DNA of 11,226 nucleotides from the NCBI GenBank assembly GCA_900548415.1, contig URKO01000011.1, positions 1-11,226 on the forward strand. Direction: 5' to 3'. Both the position numbers and the translations under genes were made by a program. The notes beneath the pieces are model-generated. The model ran no database searches and had not been told where the DNA came from. It worked only from the letters and a program-made list of their open reading frames with translations. Positions 1-6,316 of this stretch are shown here, in pieces. How positions within the stretch are numbered: position 1 is the first letter of the stretch; each line of letters begins with the position of its first letter. Source of the stretch: an uncultured Porphyromonas sp. GTDB lineage: Bacteria > Bacteroidota > Bacteroidia > Bacteroidales > Porphyromonadaceae.

Positions 1-190
1 CGAAAGGATGCACACTTCCGTTTCATCTTGATTGAGGGCACGGAGGCTGTATGTTGCTCTTCAAGATCCGATCACCTATGACTAGCAGTGCTCGAAAGAA
101 TGGCGTAGACCCAACTGCGTTATCAAAGGGGTGTTGGCTTAAGACCAAACGTAAGCCACTATCATACTATAAACCATAATCTGTATTAGC
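1..190. other. Left-edge intergenic stretch, possibly with the tail of an upstream gene
   Basis: No convincing gene is seen here. Plus frame 1 is open from base 1 to a TGA at 79-81 and would encode a 26-residue tail ending SRSDHL. This could be the 3' end of a gene starting outside the window, but 26 codons are too few to decide. A 7-bp perfect inverted repeat (TGGCTTA at 135-141, TAAGCCA at 152-158, 10-base loop) lies about 32 bases before the next start codon. It could be a leader stem-loop or a weak terminator for whatever lies upstream. The 30 bases before the ATG are A/T-rich, but I find no clear TAnnTTTG box. Confidence 0.35.
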
Positions 191-817
191 ATGGAAACAA
201 GTAAATGGACCAAGTCTGGACTACTCATTCTAGCCTTCCTCTGTAGCATCTCGCTAATTCATGCCCAAAACAAACCTATCCTAGACTGCACCGTACGAGG
301 TGGTGCGGGCATTGTCATCCCGACCAATAACATCCTATCGCCTATAGTCGCTAATGCCGCTATGGAGGTAAGTGGTTGGCTAAACAACCACTGGAAGGTG
401 GGCGGAGAACTCTCATATACTCAGATGGAGCTCAAGAGTACACAGCCCCTGATCCCTCATAAGGAACGCCTGCTCAACCAACTATTCATAGGCCCCTCTA
501 TCGCCCTTAGTAGTCAGCGCGACAGTCGCTCAGGCTGGAGTGCTCAGGGTTCTCTCGCCATCGGCTATACCCTGCTCTTTAGGGACAAAACGAAAGATAG
601 TGCTACGCTACTTGGCGACTACGATGCGTTCAACAGCCTGCAGCACGGCTTCGGGTCAAATATCTCGGTAGACGTGCGTAAGAGCATCGGACACTATTAT
701 GTAGGTTTAGGCTATGTCTACAGCTCTCGTATGATACAAGTGGGACCAAAAGATCATCACACCACGACCATTGTCACTATGGGTATGCCTCAGCTCGTCT
801 TTGGCATGGCGTGGTAA
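191..817 (+). CDS. Secreted outer-membrane beta-barrel-like protein
   Basis: A 208-residue protein I cannot name. Residues 1-25 form a typical signal peptide: Lys5 and Lys8, a hydrophobic core at about 10-23, and a likely cut after A25 in LIHAQNK. The mature part alternates polar and hydrophobic residues in short runs (VRGGAGIVIP, WKVGGELSYTQME, GLGYVYSSRM) rich in Gly and Tyr, and ends in an aromatic residue (VFGMAW). This is the pattern of a small outer-membrane beta-barrel with a C-terminal insertion signal, roughly eight strands. Length suits the small porin-like or OmpA-barrel-type families common in Bacteroidetes. It is the only rightward gene here and probably a single-gene transcript, followed by a strong hairpin 51 bp after its stop. 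Substrate and role are unknown. Being a real secreted protein is well supported; the barrel call is inference from composition and the C-terminus. Confidence 0.8.
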   Translation: METSKWTKSGLLILAFLCSISLIHAQNKPILDCTVRGGAGIVIPTNNILSPIVANAAMEVSGWLNNHWKVGGELSYTQMELKSTQPLIPHKERLLNQLFIGPSIALSSQRDSRSGWSAQGSLAIGYTLLFRDKTKDSATLLGDYDAFNSLQHGFGSNISVDVRKSIGHYYVGLGYVYSSRMIQVGPKDHHTTTIVTMGMPQLVFGMAW

Positions 818-868
818 CCCATTCGCTCACTAGATGACGACAGCTCTCTAGTATAGCTAGCAACAATA

Positions 869-917
869 CAACGAGGGGACTCAATCGCTTACTAGAAGCG
901 GCTGAGTCCCCTCGTTG
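869..917 (+). terminator. Strong hairpin after the barrel-protein gene
   Basis: ACGAGGGGACTCA (871-883) pairs perfectly with TGAGTCCCCTCGT (903-915), and flanking bases extend the stem to 869-917. After one mismatch an inner stem (TCGCTT with AAGCGG, one G-U pair) closes a loop of about 5 bases. It lies about 50 bp after the stop of the rightward gene and suits a factor-independent terminator, possibly two-way. The T-run that normally follows is weak (TTGGGTT), so termination is inferred from stem strength and position. Confidence 0.6.
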
Positions 918-1083
918 GGTTACCTGCCCGTACTAACAGAAAAAGGTGTTCACACGACATTGCCTCGCTTGTAGATCGGGAGTTACATACTATGTTCGCT
1001 CCACGCTAGGACCTGTTGAAGCGTTTGCAAGCTACAGAGTGAGGCTGAGTGTAGCTGAGTGCAGGCTCGCTGGTCTGTTCTAT

Positions 1084-1091
1084 TACCTTTG
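1084..1091 (+). promoter_or_regulatory. Isolated Bacteroidetes -7 box TACCTTTG
   Basis: TACCTTTG matches the Bacteroidetes primary-sigma -7 consensus TAnnTTTG and is followed by CA, like the box before the NtrC-type regulator. It faces right, into the palindromic array and antisense to smpB. No gene begins downstream on this strand, and I see no TTTG about 20 bases upstream as a -33 element. It may be chance or the start of a small or antisense RNA. Confidence 0.3.
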
Positions 1092-1159
1092 CATCGTCTA
1101 ATAATTAGACTTCGCCCAATCTCTTGGACTAGACTTCGCGAGTCTCACGAGTAACGACT

Positions 1160-1184
1160 TGTAGGGACGCACGGTCGTGCGTCC
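1160..1184 (+). repeat. REP-like palindromic unit A
   Basis: A short unit opening with TGTAGGGACGCACG, in which GGACGCACG (1165-1173) pairs with CGTGCGTCC (1176-1184) across a 2-base centre. The same 14-base opening recurs reversed at the far end of unit C (1416-1429). A GTAGGG head followed by a compact GC-rich hairpin is the layout of REP sequences, which in many bacteria are mobilised by RAYT (TnpA-REP) transposases. No such transposase gene is in this window. Confidence 0.7.
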
Positions 1185-1240
1185 GTTGTGTCAAAGGTTA
1201 CAGCGTCTGATGGTTGGACTTGTCGTGTTGATGTAGTTCG

Positions 1241-1322
1241 TGTAGGGGCGGACCTGCGTGTCCGCCCACAAGGCATATTGCGTTCCAACGAAGACGGACG
1301 GACACATAGGTCCGCCCCTACA
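1241..1322. repeat. Inverted pair of REP-like units B1 and B2
   Basis: B1 (1241-1267) and B2 (1296-1322) match in inverted orientation at 24 of 27 positions. The first 15 bases (TGTAGGGGCGGACCT) are identical. Each can fold alone: in B1, GGGCGGAC (1246-1253) pairs with GTCCGCCC (1260-1267). The pair surrounds a 28-bp spacer and can also fold as one long hairpin. A head-to-head REP pair is the classic BIME arrangement. Confidence 0.75.
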
Positions 1323-1376
1323 AATTGTTATTCGTATTGCTGTTCGACAATGAATATGGTTTCGTTTTGATACAAC

Positions 1377-1429
1377 GGACGCACGACTCTGACGCATACA
1401 TTGGTGCGTCCGAGTCGTGCGTCCCTACA
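1377..1429 (-). repeat. REP-like palindromic unit C, 3' of smpB
   Basis: A long imperfect palindrome. The 13-base arm GGACGCACGACTC (1377-1389) pairs perfectly with 1412-1424; after one mismatch a second stem GACGCA/TGCGTC (1391-1396 with 1405-1410) closes an 8-base loop. Its right end, read on the minus strand, starts with the same 14 bases as unit A. It begins 21 bases past the smpB stop in the direction of smpB transcription, so it may act as a terminator or protect the 3' end of the serS-smpB mRNA. No clear T-run follows. Confidence 0.7.
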
Positions 1430-1450
1430 AGGAGCATTCGTTATGACTGG

Positions 1451-1921
1451 TCAGAAGCGCATAGCACGCTCTAGGCGTCGCTTGTCCTCGCGATCTCGTA
1501 TAGCGGCGCGCTTGTCATACTGCTTCTTACCTCGGGCTAGTGCAACGACCAGCTTGGCGAACCCCCGCTCGTTAATGAAGAGACGCACGGGGATGATCGT
1601 ATGCCCAGGGTTCTTCATCTCCTCTTCGAGCTTGCGCAGCTCCTTGCGGTTGAGTAGCAGTTTGCGCTCCCGTCGCTCCACATGATTGTTGTAGGAAGCG
1701 TAGCTGTACTCCGCTATATACATATTCTTGATCCACAGCTCACCATGCGAGAAGTAGCAGTAGCTATCCACAAGAGCCGCTTTGCCCGCACGTATAGACT
1801 TGATCTCACTACCAACCAGCACGATGCCTGCGGTGTACTGGTCGAGGAGCTCATAGTCATAGGTAGCGCGCTTGTTGCGTATGTTGATCGCTCGGGCGGA
1901 TTGCTTGCCTTTCTTAGCCAT
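1451..1921 (-). CDS. smpB: SsrA (tmRNA)-binding protein SmpB
   Basis: SmpB binds tmRNA and brings it to ribosomes stalled on broken mRNAs, so the nascent peptide is tagged for degradation and the ribosome released (trans-translation, cytoplasm). The 156-residue product has the normal family length and its signatures: an N-terminal segment [20 protein letters not shown] (residues 13-32), the [14 protein letters not shown] segment (37-50) of the OB-fold core, the basic block [14 protein letters not shown] (82-95), [10 protein letters not shown] (129-138), and a highly basic C-terminal tail that in the family enters the ribosomal A site and decoding centre. The ATG gives the usual short lysine-rich start MAKKGK. 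The gene begins 24 bp after the serS stop, so the two are probably co-transcribed. The tmRNA gene itself is not in the window. Confidence 0.97.
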   Translation of the reverse strand: MAKKGKQSARAINIRNKRATYDYELLDQYTAGIVLVGSEIKSIRAGKAALVDSYCYFSHGELWIKNMYIAEYSYASYNNHVERRERKLLLNRKELRKLEEEMKNPGHTIIPVRLFINERGFAKLVVALARGKKQYDKRAAIRDREDKRRLERAMRF

Positions 1922-1945
1922 AGCGGTGTGGGTTGTGACGATTGC

Positions 1946-3220
1946 TTAGTCTATCTTGTCAAAGCCAGTGTAGGGTCTCAGAGCCTTGGGAATGATAATG
2001 CCCTCGGGGGTCTGATTGTTCTCTAGTAGGGCAGCGACAATGCGTGGCAGAGCGAGGGCACTACCATTGAGCGTATGACAAAGGGTAATCCCCTCCTCAG
2101 GGTCACGGTAGCGACACATCAGACGGTTGGCCTGATAGCTCTCGAAGTTAGAGACGGAGCTCACCTCGAGCCAACGCTCCTGAGCAGCTGAAAAGACCTC
2201 AAAGTCGTAAGTCATAGCACTCGTAAAGCTTAGGTCTCCACCACAGAGGCGGAGGATACGATAAGGGAGCTCAAGCTCCTCAACGAGGCTCTTGACGTGT
2301 GCAATCATCTTGTCGAGCTGCTGCCACGAGTGGTCGGGACGGTCGATGGAGACGATCTCTACCTTGTCAAACTGATGCAGGCGGTTGAGCCCGCGTACGT
2401 CCTTGCCATACGAGCCCGCCTCACGACGGAAGCAGGGCGTATAGGCAGTGCAACAGATAGGTAACTGGTCCGCCTCTAGGATGACATCACGGAAGATATT
2501 GGTCACAGGCACCTCAGCTGTCGGTATGAGGTAGAGGTTGTCCAGTTGCACGTGGTACATCTGCCCCTCCTTGTCAGGGAGCTGACCAGTGCCGATACCG
2601 GAGTCCTCGTTGACCATAATAGGAGGCTCGACCTCTTGAAAGCCAGCTGCCGTAGCTCTGTCGAGGAAGAAGTTGATCAAAGCGCGCTGTAGTCTTGCTC
2701 CCTTACCCTTATATACGGGGAAGCCTGCGCCCGTGATCTTGACTCCCAGCTCGAAGTCTATAAGGTCGTACTGCTTAGCCAGCTCCCAGTGTGGTAGCTT
2801 AGCATCGTCAGCTAGTGTCGGCATCTTACCACCCGTAGCGACGCAGAGGTTGTCCTCAGCAGAAGTGCCGTGTGGCACGTCGGGATGCGGCAGATTAGGT
2901 ACGGAGAGTAGGAGCTGTCGCATCGTCTCCTCGGCCTGTCGCATGGTCTCCTCAGCCTGTTTAGAGATCTCTTTGAGTGCTTGCACCTCAGCTTTGAGCT
3001 GCTCAGCCTCCTCGCGGGCACCCGCTTTCATCTTCTCACCGATAGAGCGTGAGAGGACTTTTTGCTGAGCCAGGCTGTCGTCCTTCTTGTGCTGTGCATC
3101 GCGTCTCAGCTTGTCCTGAGCGATGATAGCTGCTATGGGCTCTTCTGCGGGAAAGTGCTTGACGGCGAGCCGCTCGATGACTCCCTGTGGGTCATCCAAT
3201 ATTTGTTTGATGGTAAGCAT
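1946..3220 (-). CDS. serS: Seryl-tRNA synthetase
   Basis: A class II aminoacyl-tRNA synthetase that charges tRNA-Ser (and tRNA-Sec where present) with serine in the cytoplasm. At 424 residues it has standard bacterial length. Residues about 28-105 form the antiparallel coiled-coil arm that contacts the long variable arm of tRNA-Ser. The catalytic domain follows, with TAEVP (234-238), motif 2 FRREAGSYGKDVRGLNRLHQFDKVE (264-288), the EVSSVSN segment (352-358) and motif 3 NGSALALPRIVAALLE (385-400). Within the arm QAEETMR occurs twice in a row (88-94, 95-101), encoded by a 21-bp tandem repeat at 2915-2956 with two mismatches; total length is not unusual. The start MLTIKQIL fits the family N-terminus. 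The gene is first in a probable serS-smpB operon, with a promoter box at 3283-3290 and a leader stem-loop at 3252-3276. Confidence 0.98.
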   Translation of the reverse strand: MLTIKQILDDPQGVIERLAVKHFPAEEPIAAIIAQDKLRRDAQHKKDDSLAQQKVLSRSIGEKMKAGAREEAEQLKAEVQALKEISKQAEETMRQAEETMRQLLLSVPNLPHPDVPHGTSAEDNLCVATGGKMPTLADDAKLPHWELAKQYDLIDFELGVKITGAGFPVYKGKGARLQRALINFFLDRATAAGFQEVEPPIMVNEDSGIGTGQLPDKEGQMYHVQLDNLYLIPTAEVPVTNIFRDVILEADQLPICCTAYTPCFRREAGSYGKDVRGLNRLHQFDKVEIVSIDRPDHSWQQLDKMIAHVKSLVEELELPYRILRLCGGDLSFTSAMTYDFEVFSAAQERWLEVSSVSNFESYQANRLMCRYRDPEEGITLCHTLNGSALALPRIVAALLENNQTPEGIIIPKALRPYTGFDKID

Positions 3221-3251
3221 TACCTACTTCTTTGAGTTATTACGTGTGAGG

Positions 3252-3276
3252 AGCTTGTCACGCTTAGTGACAAGCT
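3252..3276 (-). other. Perfect stem-loop in the serS leader
   Basis: AGCTTGTCAC (3252-3261) and GTGACAAGCT (3267-3276) form a perfect 10-bp stem with a 5-base loop. If transcription starts a few bases after the box at 3283-3290, this hairpin stands almost at the 5' end of the serS mRNA, 32 bases before the start codon. Such 5' hairpins can protect mRNA from decay; a regulatory role is also possible. I see no T-box features such as the T-box consensus, so that class is not proposed. Confidence 0.6.
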
Positions 3277-3282
3277 ATGCTA

Positions 3283-3290
3283 CAAAGGTA
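3283..3290 (-). promoter_or_regulatory. Probable serS-smpB promoter, -7 box TACCTTTG
   Basis: On the minus strand TACCTTTG matches the Bacteroidetes -7 consensus TAnnTTTG. It lies about 60 bases before the serS ATG and just past the terminator hairpin of the operon upstream, where a new promoter is expected. No well-spaced -33 TTTG is seen; the nearest TTG is 24 bases upstream of the box. Confidence 0.6.
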
Positions 3291-3320
3291 CAGTTTCTTC
3301 TGCATTTATAGGCACAACCA

Positions 3321-3354
3321 AGGGAAGAACCCACACAAGCGTGAGTCCTCCCCT
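3321..3354 (-). terminator. Terminator hairpin after secG
   Basis: A 14-bp stem with three G-U pairs and a 6-base loop, about 47 bases past the secG stop in the direction of secG transcription. On the minus strand the arms are AGGGGAGGACTCAC and GTGGGTTCTTCCCT. The following sequence TGGTTGTG is only mildly T-rich. Position and stem strength support its ending the regulator-lptE-TPR-secG operon, with the serS promoter following at once. Confidence 0.6.
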
Positions 3355-3401
3355 CATCAATATCTGACGAGCTACCTAGCTGGCTAAGCCCTCTTCAGGC
3401 T

Positions 3402-3800
3402 TTACTCGGCAGGCTGCTGAGCCTCAGGCTGTGCTTCAGGTGCTGGGGCTGGAGCCTCAGCAGCGGGAGTAGCGGGAGCAGCGGGTAGTGGTAACGTAGC
3501 CTCAGGTTGCTGAGGTAGCAGAGGAGCACTCTGCTGAGACTGCTCGATAAAGCTCTCGCTCTGCTTAGCCTGTACTTGAGGCTTCACAAAGAATGAGCTG
3601 GCAATGCTGAGCACGACCAAAGCTCCTGCGAGCGTCCATGTGGCCTTCTCGAGGAAGTCCGTCGTCTTGCGTACCCCCATGTACTTATTGCTCTCGCCGA
3701 AGCCTGCTGCTAGACCACCGCCCTTAGAGTTCTGGACGATGACGATAAGGATCAGCAGGATGGCCACGATGAGGATCAGGATACTTAGAAAGATTTGCAT
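3402..3800 (-). CDS. secG: Protein translocase subunit SecG
   Basis: SecG is the small accessory subunit of the SecYEG inner-membrane channel and assists SecA-driven protein export. Two membrane segments are evident, at about residues 2-22 and 54-74. Between them lies the cytoplasmic loop with the family signature QNSKGGGLAAGFGESNKYMGVRKTTDFLEKATW (23-55). The core is about 75 residues; the rest (about 76-132) is a low-complexity tail rich in Ala, Pro, Gln and Glu (for example PAAPATPAAEAPAPAPEAQ), making the protein longer than SecG with a minimal tail. The gene starts 24 bp after the TPR-protein stop and is the last of the envelope operon. Identity is secure; the tail's function is unknown. 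Confidence 0.95.
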   Translation of the reverse strand: MQIFLSILILIVAILLILIVIVQNSKGGGLAAGFGESNKYMGVRKTTDFLEKATWTLAGALVVLSIASSFFVKPQVQAKQSESFIEQSQQSAPLLPQQPEATLPLPAAPATPAAEAPAPAPEAQPEAQQPAE

Positions 3801-3824
3801 GTCTACTAGTCTATGAATGCGTAT

Positions 3825-4535
3825 TTATGAGTGAGAAGCATTGTCGATTAGCTTCTCGAGAAAGTTCAATTGAACTGCAAAGTAACTAATTTTTTCTGGA
3901 AATTTCAAGCTTAGCCCCTCAATAATTCGTTTTGCTCGCTCATAATGCCCCTGTTTGATGTAGATGGAGGCTAGTGTTTCGGTAAAAAGCGTATCACTCG
4001 GCTCCGCATCATCGGATGGCGGTGCCATAGGCTGCGGAGCGGCGTCGGCAGCTGACGAACTTTCTGGTGAAGGTGTGGCGAGAAGCCCCGAGAGCGACAT
4101 ATCTGAGGGTGCCGACTCGTACTCCGCTTGTGAGAAGTAGTCTGGGGTATGCTCCTCCGTGGGGAGAGCTTCTGCCGTGTCGTACTCTAGCTCGTTCGAG
4201 AGCGGGCCTTCGCGCTCGGCCACCTTACGCAGATATTGATCTACGAGAGCAAAGGAGTCTGACGGGTCGTGAGCCAGCACGGGCGTCAAGTCTGCTAGCG
4301 GCATGTGCAACCGAGCTAGCAGGTAGAGCTTCTCGCGACTAGGTAGGTGGGGAGCCCAACGCTGCAGCTCCGCTTCGTAGCGCAGGTCACCGAGGATCGA
4401 CAGATTGAGTAGGTAGAGCATCACGATGCTCTGCGCATAGGGATAGGTCTCCACCAGCTCGGCCAGTGGCGAGAGCGTGTGGCGGCTGAGCTCCTCAGGG
4501 TGAGCCGTCAGCCTATTCAGCTCATCTAGCGTCAT
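3825..4535 (-). CDS. TPR-like protein of the lptE-secG operon
   Basis: A protein of unknown function with no signal peptide, so probably cytoplasmic. It has a helical N-terminal domain (about residues 1-110; TLSPLAELVETYPYAQSIVMLYLLNL, then RYEAELQRWAPHLPSREKLYLLA), a low-complexity Ser/Pro/Ala/Glu linker (about 115-183), and a C-terminal TPR-type helical pair (LASIYIKQGHYERAKRIIEGLSLKFPEKISYFAVQLNFLEKLI). The frame extends to a GTG at 4544 that overlaps the last base of the lptE TAG stop. I chose the ATG at 4535 because GTG starts are uncommon in this group and MTLDELNRL resembles the N-terminus I recall for relatives. The GTG form would add three residues (239 instead of 236). Translation is probably coupled to lptE. 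From memory, similar proteins occupy this lptE-secG slot in other Bacteroidetes; that context hints at envelope or export work but proves nothing. Confidence 0.85.
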   Translation of the reverse strand: MTLDELNRLTAHPEELSRHTLSPLAELVETYPYAQSIVMLYLLNLSILGDLRYEAELQRWAPHLPSREKLYLLARLHMPLADLTPVLAHDPSDSFALVDQYLRKVAEREGPLSNELEYDTAEALPTEEHTPDYFSQAEYESAPSDMSLSGLLATPSPESSSAADAAPQPMAPPSDDAEPSDTLFTETLASIYIKQGHYERAKRIIEGLSLKFPEKISYFAVQLNFLEKLIDNASHS

Positions 4536-4543
4536 CGTCTTCA

Positions 4544-5065
4544 CTACCAGTCCTCTACAGTGGCGTTAAAGATCTGCTTGACCAGATCGTCGATCAGCTC
4601 ATTAGCCAACCCCTCCTGAATGTCTGAGAAGAGGTTGTTGCTGTCAAACTCTTGCGAGGAGGTAAAGGTGCGCCCAGAGAAACTCTTTTTCTCCTCCACC
4701 ATATTGGTGTACGAAACGCGCACGGTGATCGTGAAGCGTGTCATCGCCGAGAGCGCATCCTCCTGCATAGCCATAGGCGTGAGCTCGTACCCGACGATGG
4801 CACCCTCGAGAACCAAGTCCCCATTCGTCTGAACTGGTTCAAGACGTGTGTTACGTCGGAACTGATCTCTCAGTCGCTCCGAAAACATCTGCGACAGAGG
4901 CGGATAGACCAGCGGAGCCTGATTGGGAAAGTCCTCGATCGTCACCGTCTTGATACGCGTGTAGTCGATGGAGGCTCCGTTGAACTTATAGCTGATCGAG
5001 CAACTCGTCCCGATCAGTAGGAGCATCACGACACCTATTACATATAGTAGCTTACTCCTCACCAT
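4544..5065 (-). CDS. lptE: LPS-assembly lipoprotein LptE
   Basis: LptE is an outer-membrane lipoprotein that plugs the LptD barrel and helps deliver lipopolysaccharide to the outer leaflet. The 173-residue protein has a short basic N-terminus, a hydrophobic core at about 6-18 and a lipidation cysteine at C22 in IGTSCSISYKFNG. The SISYKFNGASIDY start of the mature part and the later pattern (KTVTIEDFPNQAPLV, LRDQFRRNTRLEPVQTNGDLVLEGAIVGYELTPM) match Bacteroidetes LptE proteins as I know them: a mixed alpha/beta domain of about 150 residues. Its ATG lies inside the end of the regulator gene (14-bp overlap) and its stop touches the next gene, so translation is probably coupled throughout the operon. 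The assignment rests on these patterns and operon position; sequence conservation in this family is low. Confidence 0.88.
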   Translation of the reverse strand: MVRSKLLYVIGVVMLLLIGTSCSISYKFNGASIDYTRIKTVTIEDFPNQAPLVYPPLSQMFSERLRDQFRRNTRLEPVQTNGDLVLEGAIVGYELTPMAMQEDALSAMTRFTITVRVSYTNMVEEKKSFSGRTFTSSQEFDSNNLFSDIQEGLANELIDDLVKQIFNATVEDW

Positions 5066-6311
5066 AGCTTCGCAGTTTACGGTATAGCGTTCGTGGCGAT
5101 ATGTTTAGCTCCTCAGCAGCTTCTGTCTTATTGCCCCCATGTCGCTCCAAGGCACGCATGATCAGTATGCGCTCAGCCTCATCGATAGTCATCGGTCTGT
5201 CAGGTAGGAGCGACTCCTCTACGGGTGTCTCTGCCAACTGCTTGTGAGGCTCTGGATGAGTTTCTAGGTGAGGTTCTAAGTCTGAGTCGATCACCTCCTC
5301 TGCCTCGGCCTCTGTGTGCATGGGCTCCATCTCGGTAGGCACGAGCGTCGTGTGGATCGGCTCATAGTGAGGCTCCTGACGCATTGTGGCGATGGTCTGC
5401 TTGAGCGAGGTGATGTCTCGCTTCATGTCAAAAAGCACCTGGTAAAGTATCTCCCGCTCATTGGCAAAGCTACGCTCATCCGACTGACGCTCCACAGGGA
5501 CTAACGAGGTGCTCAGCTCCTGCGGCCTCTCAGGCAGATAGCCTCGAAGGTCTTCAGCCGTCAGATGTCGGTCATACTCCAAAATGCTGATACGGTCTGT
5601 CAAGTTGCGTAGCTCGCGTATGTTGCCCGGCCAAGGGTAGCGTCGTAACAGGTTCTCCGCTTCGGGCGTGATCTCGAGCATCGGGATCTGGTTCTTCTCC
5701 GCACTGAGCGAAGCAAAGAGCTTGAAGAGCAGCACAATGTCTTCCTGCCGCTTACGTAGCGGAGGCACTACGATAGGCACCGTGCTGAGACGATAGTAAA
5801 GGTCTTCGCGAAAGCGTCCACGAGCGATCGCCTCCTGTATATTGACATTGGTCGCAGCGACCACCCGCACATCGGTCTTGAGAGGTTTGCTGGCACCTAC
5901 GGGGATAAACTCACCCGACTCGAGCACACGGAGCAGACGAGCCTGCGTGGCAAGTGGCAGCTCCCCCACCTCATCGAGGAAGATCGTGCCCCCGTCCGCC
6001 TCCTCAAAGTAACCCTTGCGGTCAGAGATAGCACCCGTGAAGGAACCCTTGCGGTGCCCGAAGAGCTCAGAGTCGATCGTACCCTCAGGGATCGCACCAC
6101 AATTGACCGCCACATAGCCTTGATGCTTGCGGAGGCTGTAAGCGTGGATGATCTTAGGGAAGAACTCCTTGCCGACACCGCTCTCGCCAGTCACCAGCAC
6201 AGATAGGTCCGTCGGGGCGACCTGTACGGCCGTCTCGATAGCTCGTAGGAAGCTCGGATTGCGTCCCACGATACCAAAGCGCTGCATCACCTGTTGTAGA
6301 TCCACATTCAT
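5052..6311 (-). CDS. Sigma-54-type AAA+ transcriptional regulator, Fis-family HTH, no receiver domain
   Basis: A 419-residue bacterial enhancer-binding protein. Such proteins remodel the sigma-54 RNA polymerase closed complex using ATP. The AAA+ domain covers about residues 12-258: Walker A GESGVGKE (42-49), the sigma-54 contact loop as GSFTGA (89-94; the usual form is GAFTGA), Walker B TIFLDE (109-114), the arginine-rich segment RGRFREDLYYRL (164-175) and sensor II WPGNIREL (227-234). A linker of about 115 residues follows, with a helical stretch (EREILYQVLFDMKRDITSLKQTIATMRQ) and repeated EPH/EPMH/EPHLETHPEPH motifs. The C-terminus is a Fis-type helix-turn-helix (about 376-417; NKTEAAEELNISPRTLYRKLRSYG). 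There is no N-terminal receiver or sensor domain, so control may be through expression level or another protein. It heads the lptE-TPR-secG operon. Target genes are unknown; with a changed GAFTGA loop, action at sigma-54 promoters is likely but not proven. Confidence 0.93.
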   Translation of the reverse strand: MNVDLQQVMQRFGIVGRNPSFLRAIETAVQVAPTDLSVLVTGESGVGKEFFPKIIHAYSLRKHQGYVAVNCGAIPEGTIDSELFGHRKGSFTGAISDRKGYFEEADGGTIFLDEVGELPLATQARLLRVLESGEFIPVGASKPLKTDVRVVAATNVNIQEAIARGRFREDLYYRLSTVPIVVPPLRKRQEDIVLLFKLFASLSAEKNQIPMLEITPEAENLLRRYPWPGNIRELRNLTDRISILEYDRHLTAEDLRGYLPERPQELSTSLVPVERQSDERSFANEREILYQVLFDMKRDITSLKQTIATMRQEPHYEPIHTTLVPTEMEPMHTEAEAEEVIDSDLEPHLETHPEPHKQLAETPVEESLLPDRPMTIDEAERILIMRALERHGGNKTEAAEELNISPRTLYRKLRSYGEE

Positions 6312-6316
6312 AGGTG

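Larger units (their letters stand above)
818..1450. other. 633-bp gene-less region between convergent genes
   Basis: This region separates the 3' ends of the barrel-protein gene and smpB. From left to right it holds a strong hairpin (869-917), about 165 bp with no recognised signal except a near-perfect 10-bp tandem (GCTGAGTGTA at 1044-1053, GCTGAGTGCA at 1054-1063), a Bacteroidetes-type promoter box (1084-1091), a short direct repeat TAGACTTCGC (1106-1115 and 1130-1139), and the nested palindromic array (1160-1429). The open frames across the array on both strands are by-products of the repeats and show no protein-like features. Confidence 0.7.

Noticed and set aside
818..1080. tRNA or tmRNA gene near smpB
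   Set aside because: I looked for a cloverleaf, a T-loop GGTTCRA motif and an acceptor pair on both strands and found none.
1188..1397. Overlapping 60-68-codon open frames on both strands
   Set aside because: They are created by the palindromic units B1, B2 and C, have no protein-like composition, and no start signals stand out.
1160..1429. CRISPR-like array
   Set aside because: The units are in inverted, not direct, order, spacers vary widely in length, and no cas genes are present.
3221..3290. T-box riboswitch before serS
   Set aside because: The leader is only about 60 bases, with one hairpin and no T-box consensus or antiterminator alternative.
4067..5020. Plus-strand open frames opposite lptE and the TPR-protein gene
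   Set aside because: They lie wholly inside well-supported minus-strand genes and have Arg/Ser-rich shadow composition.
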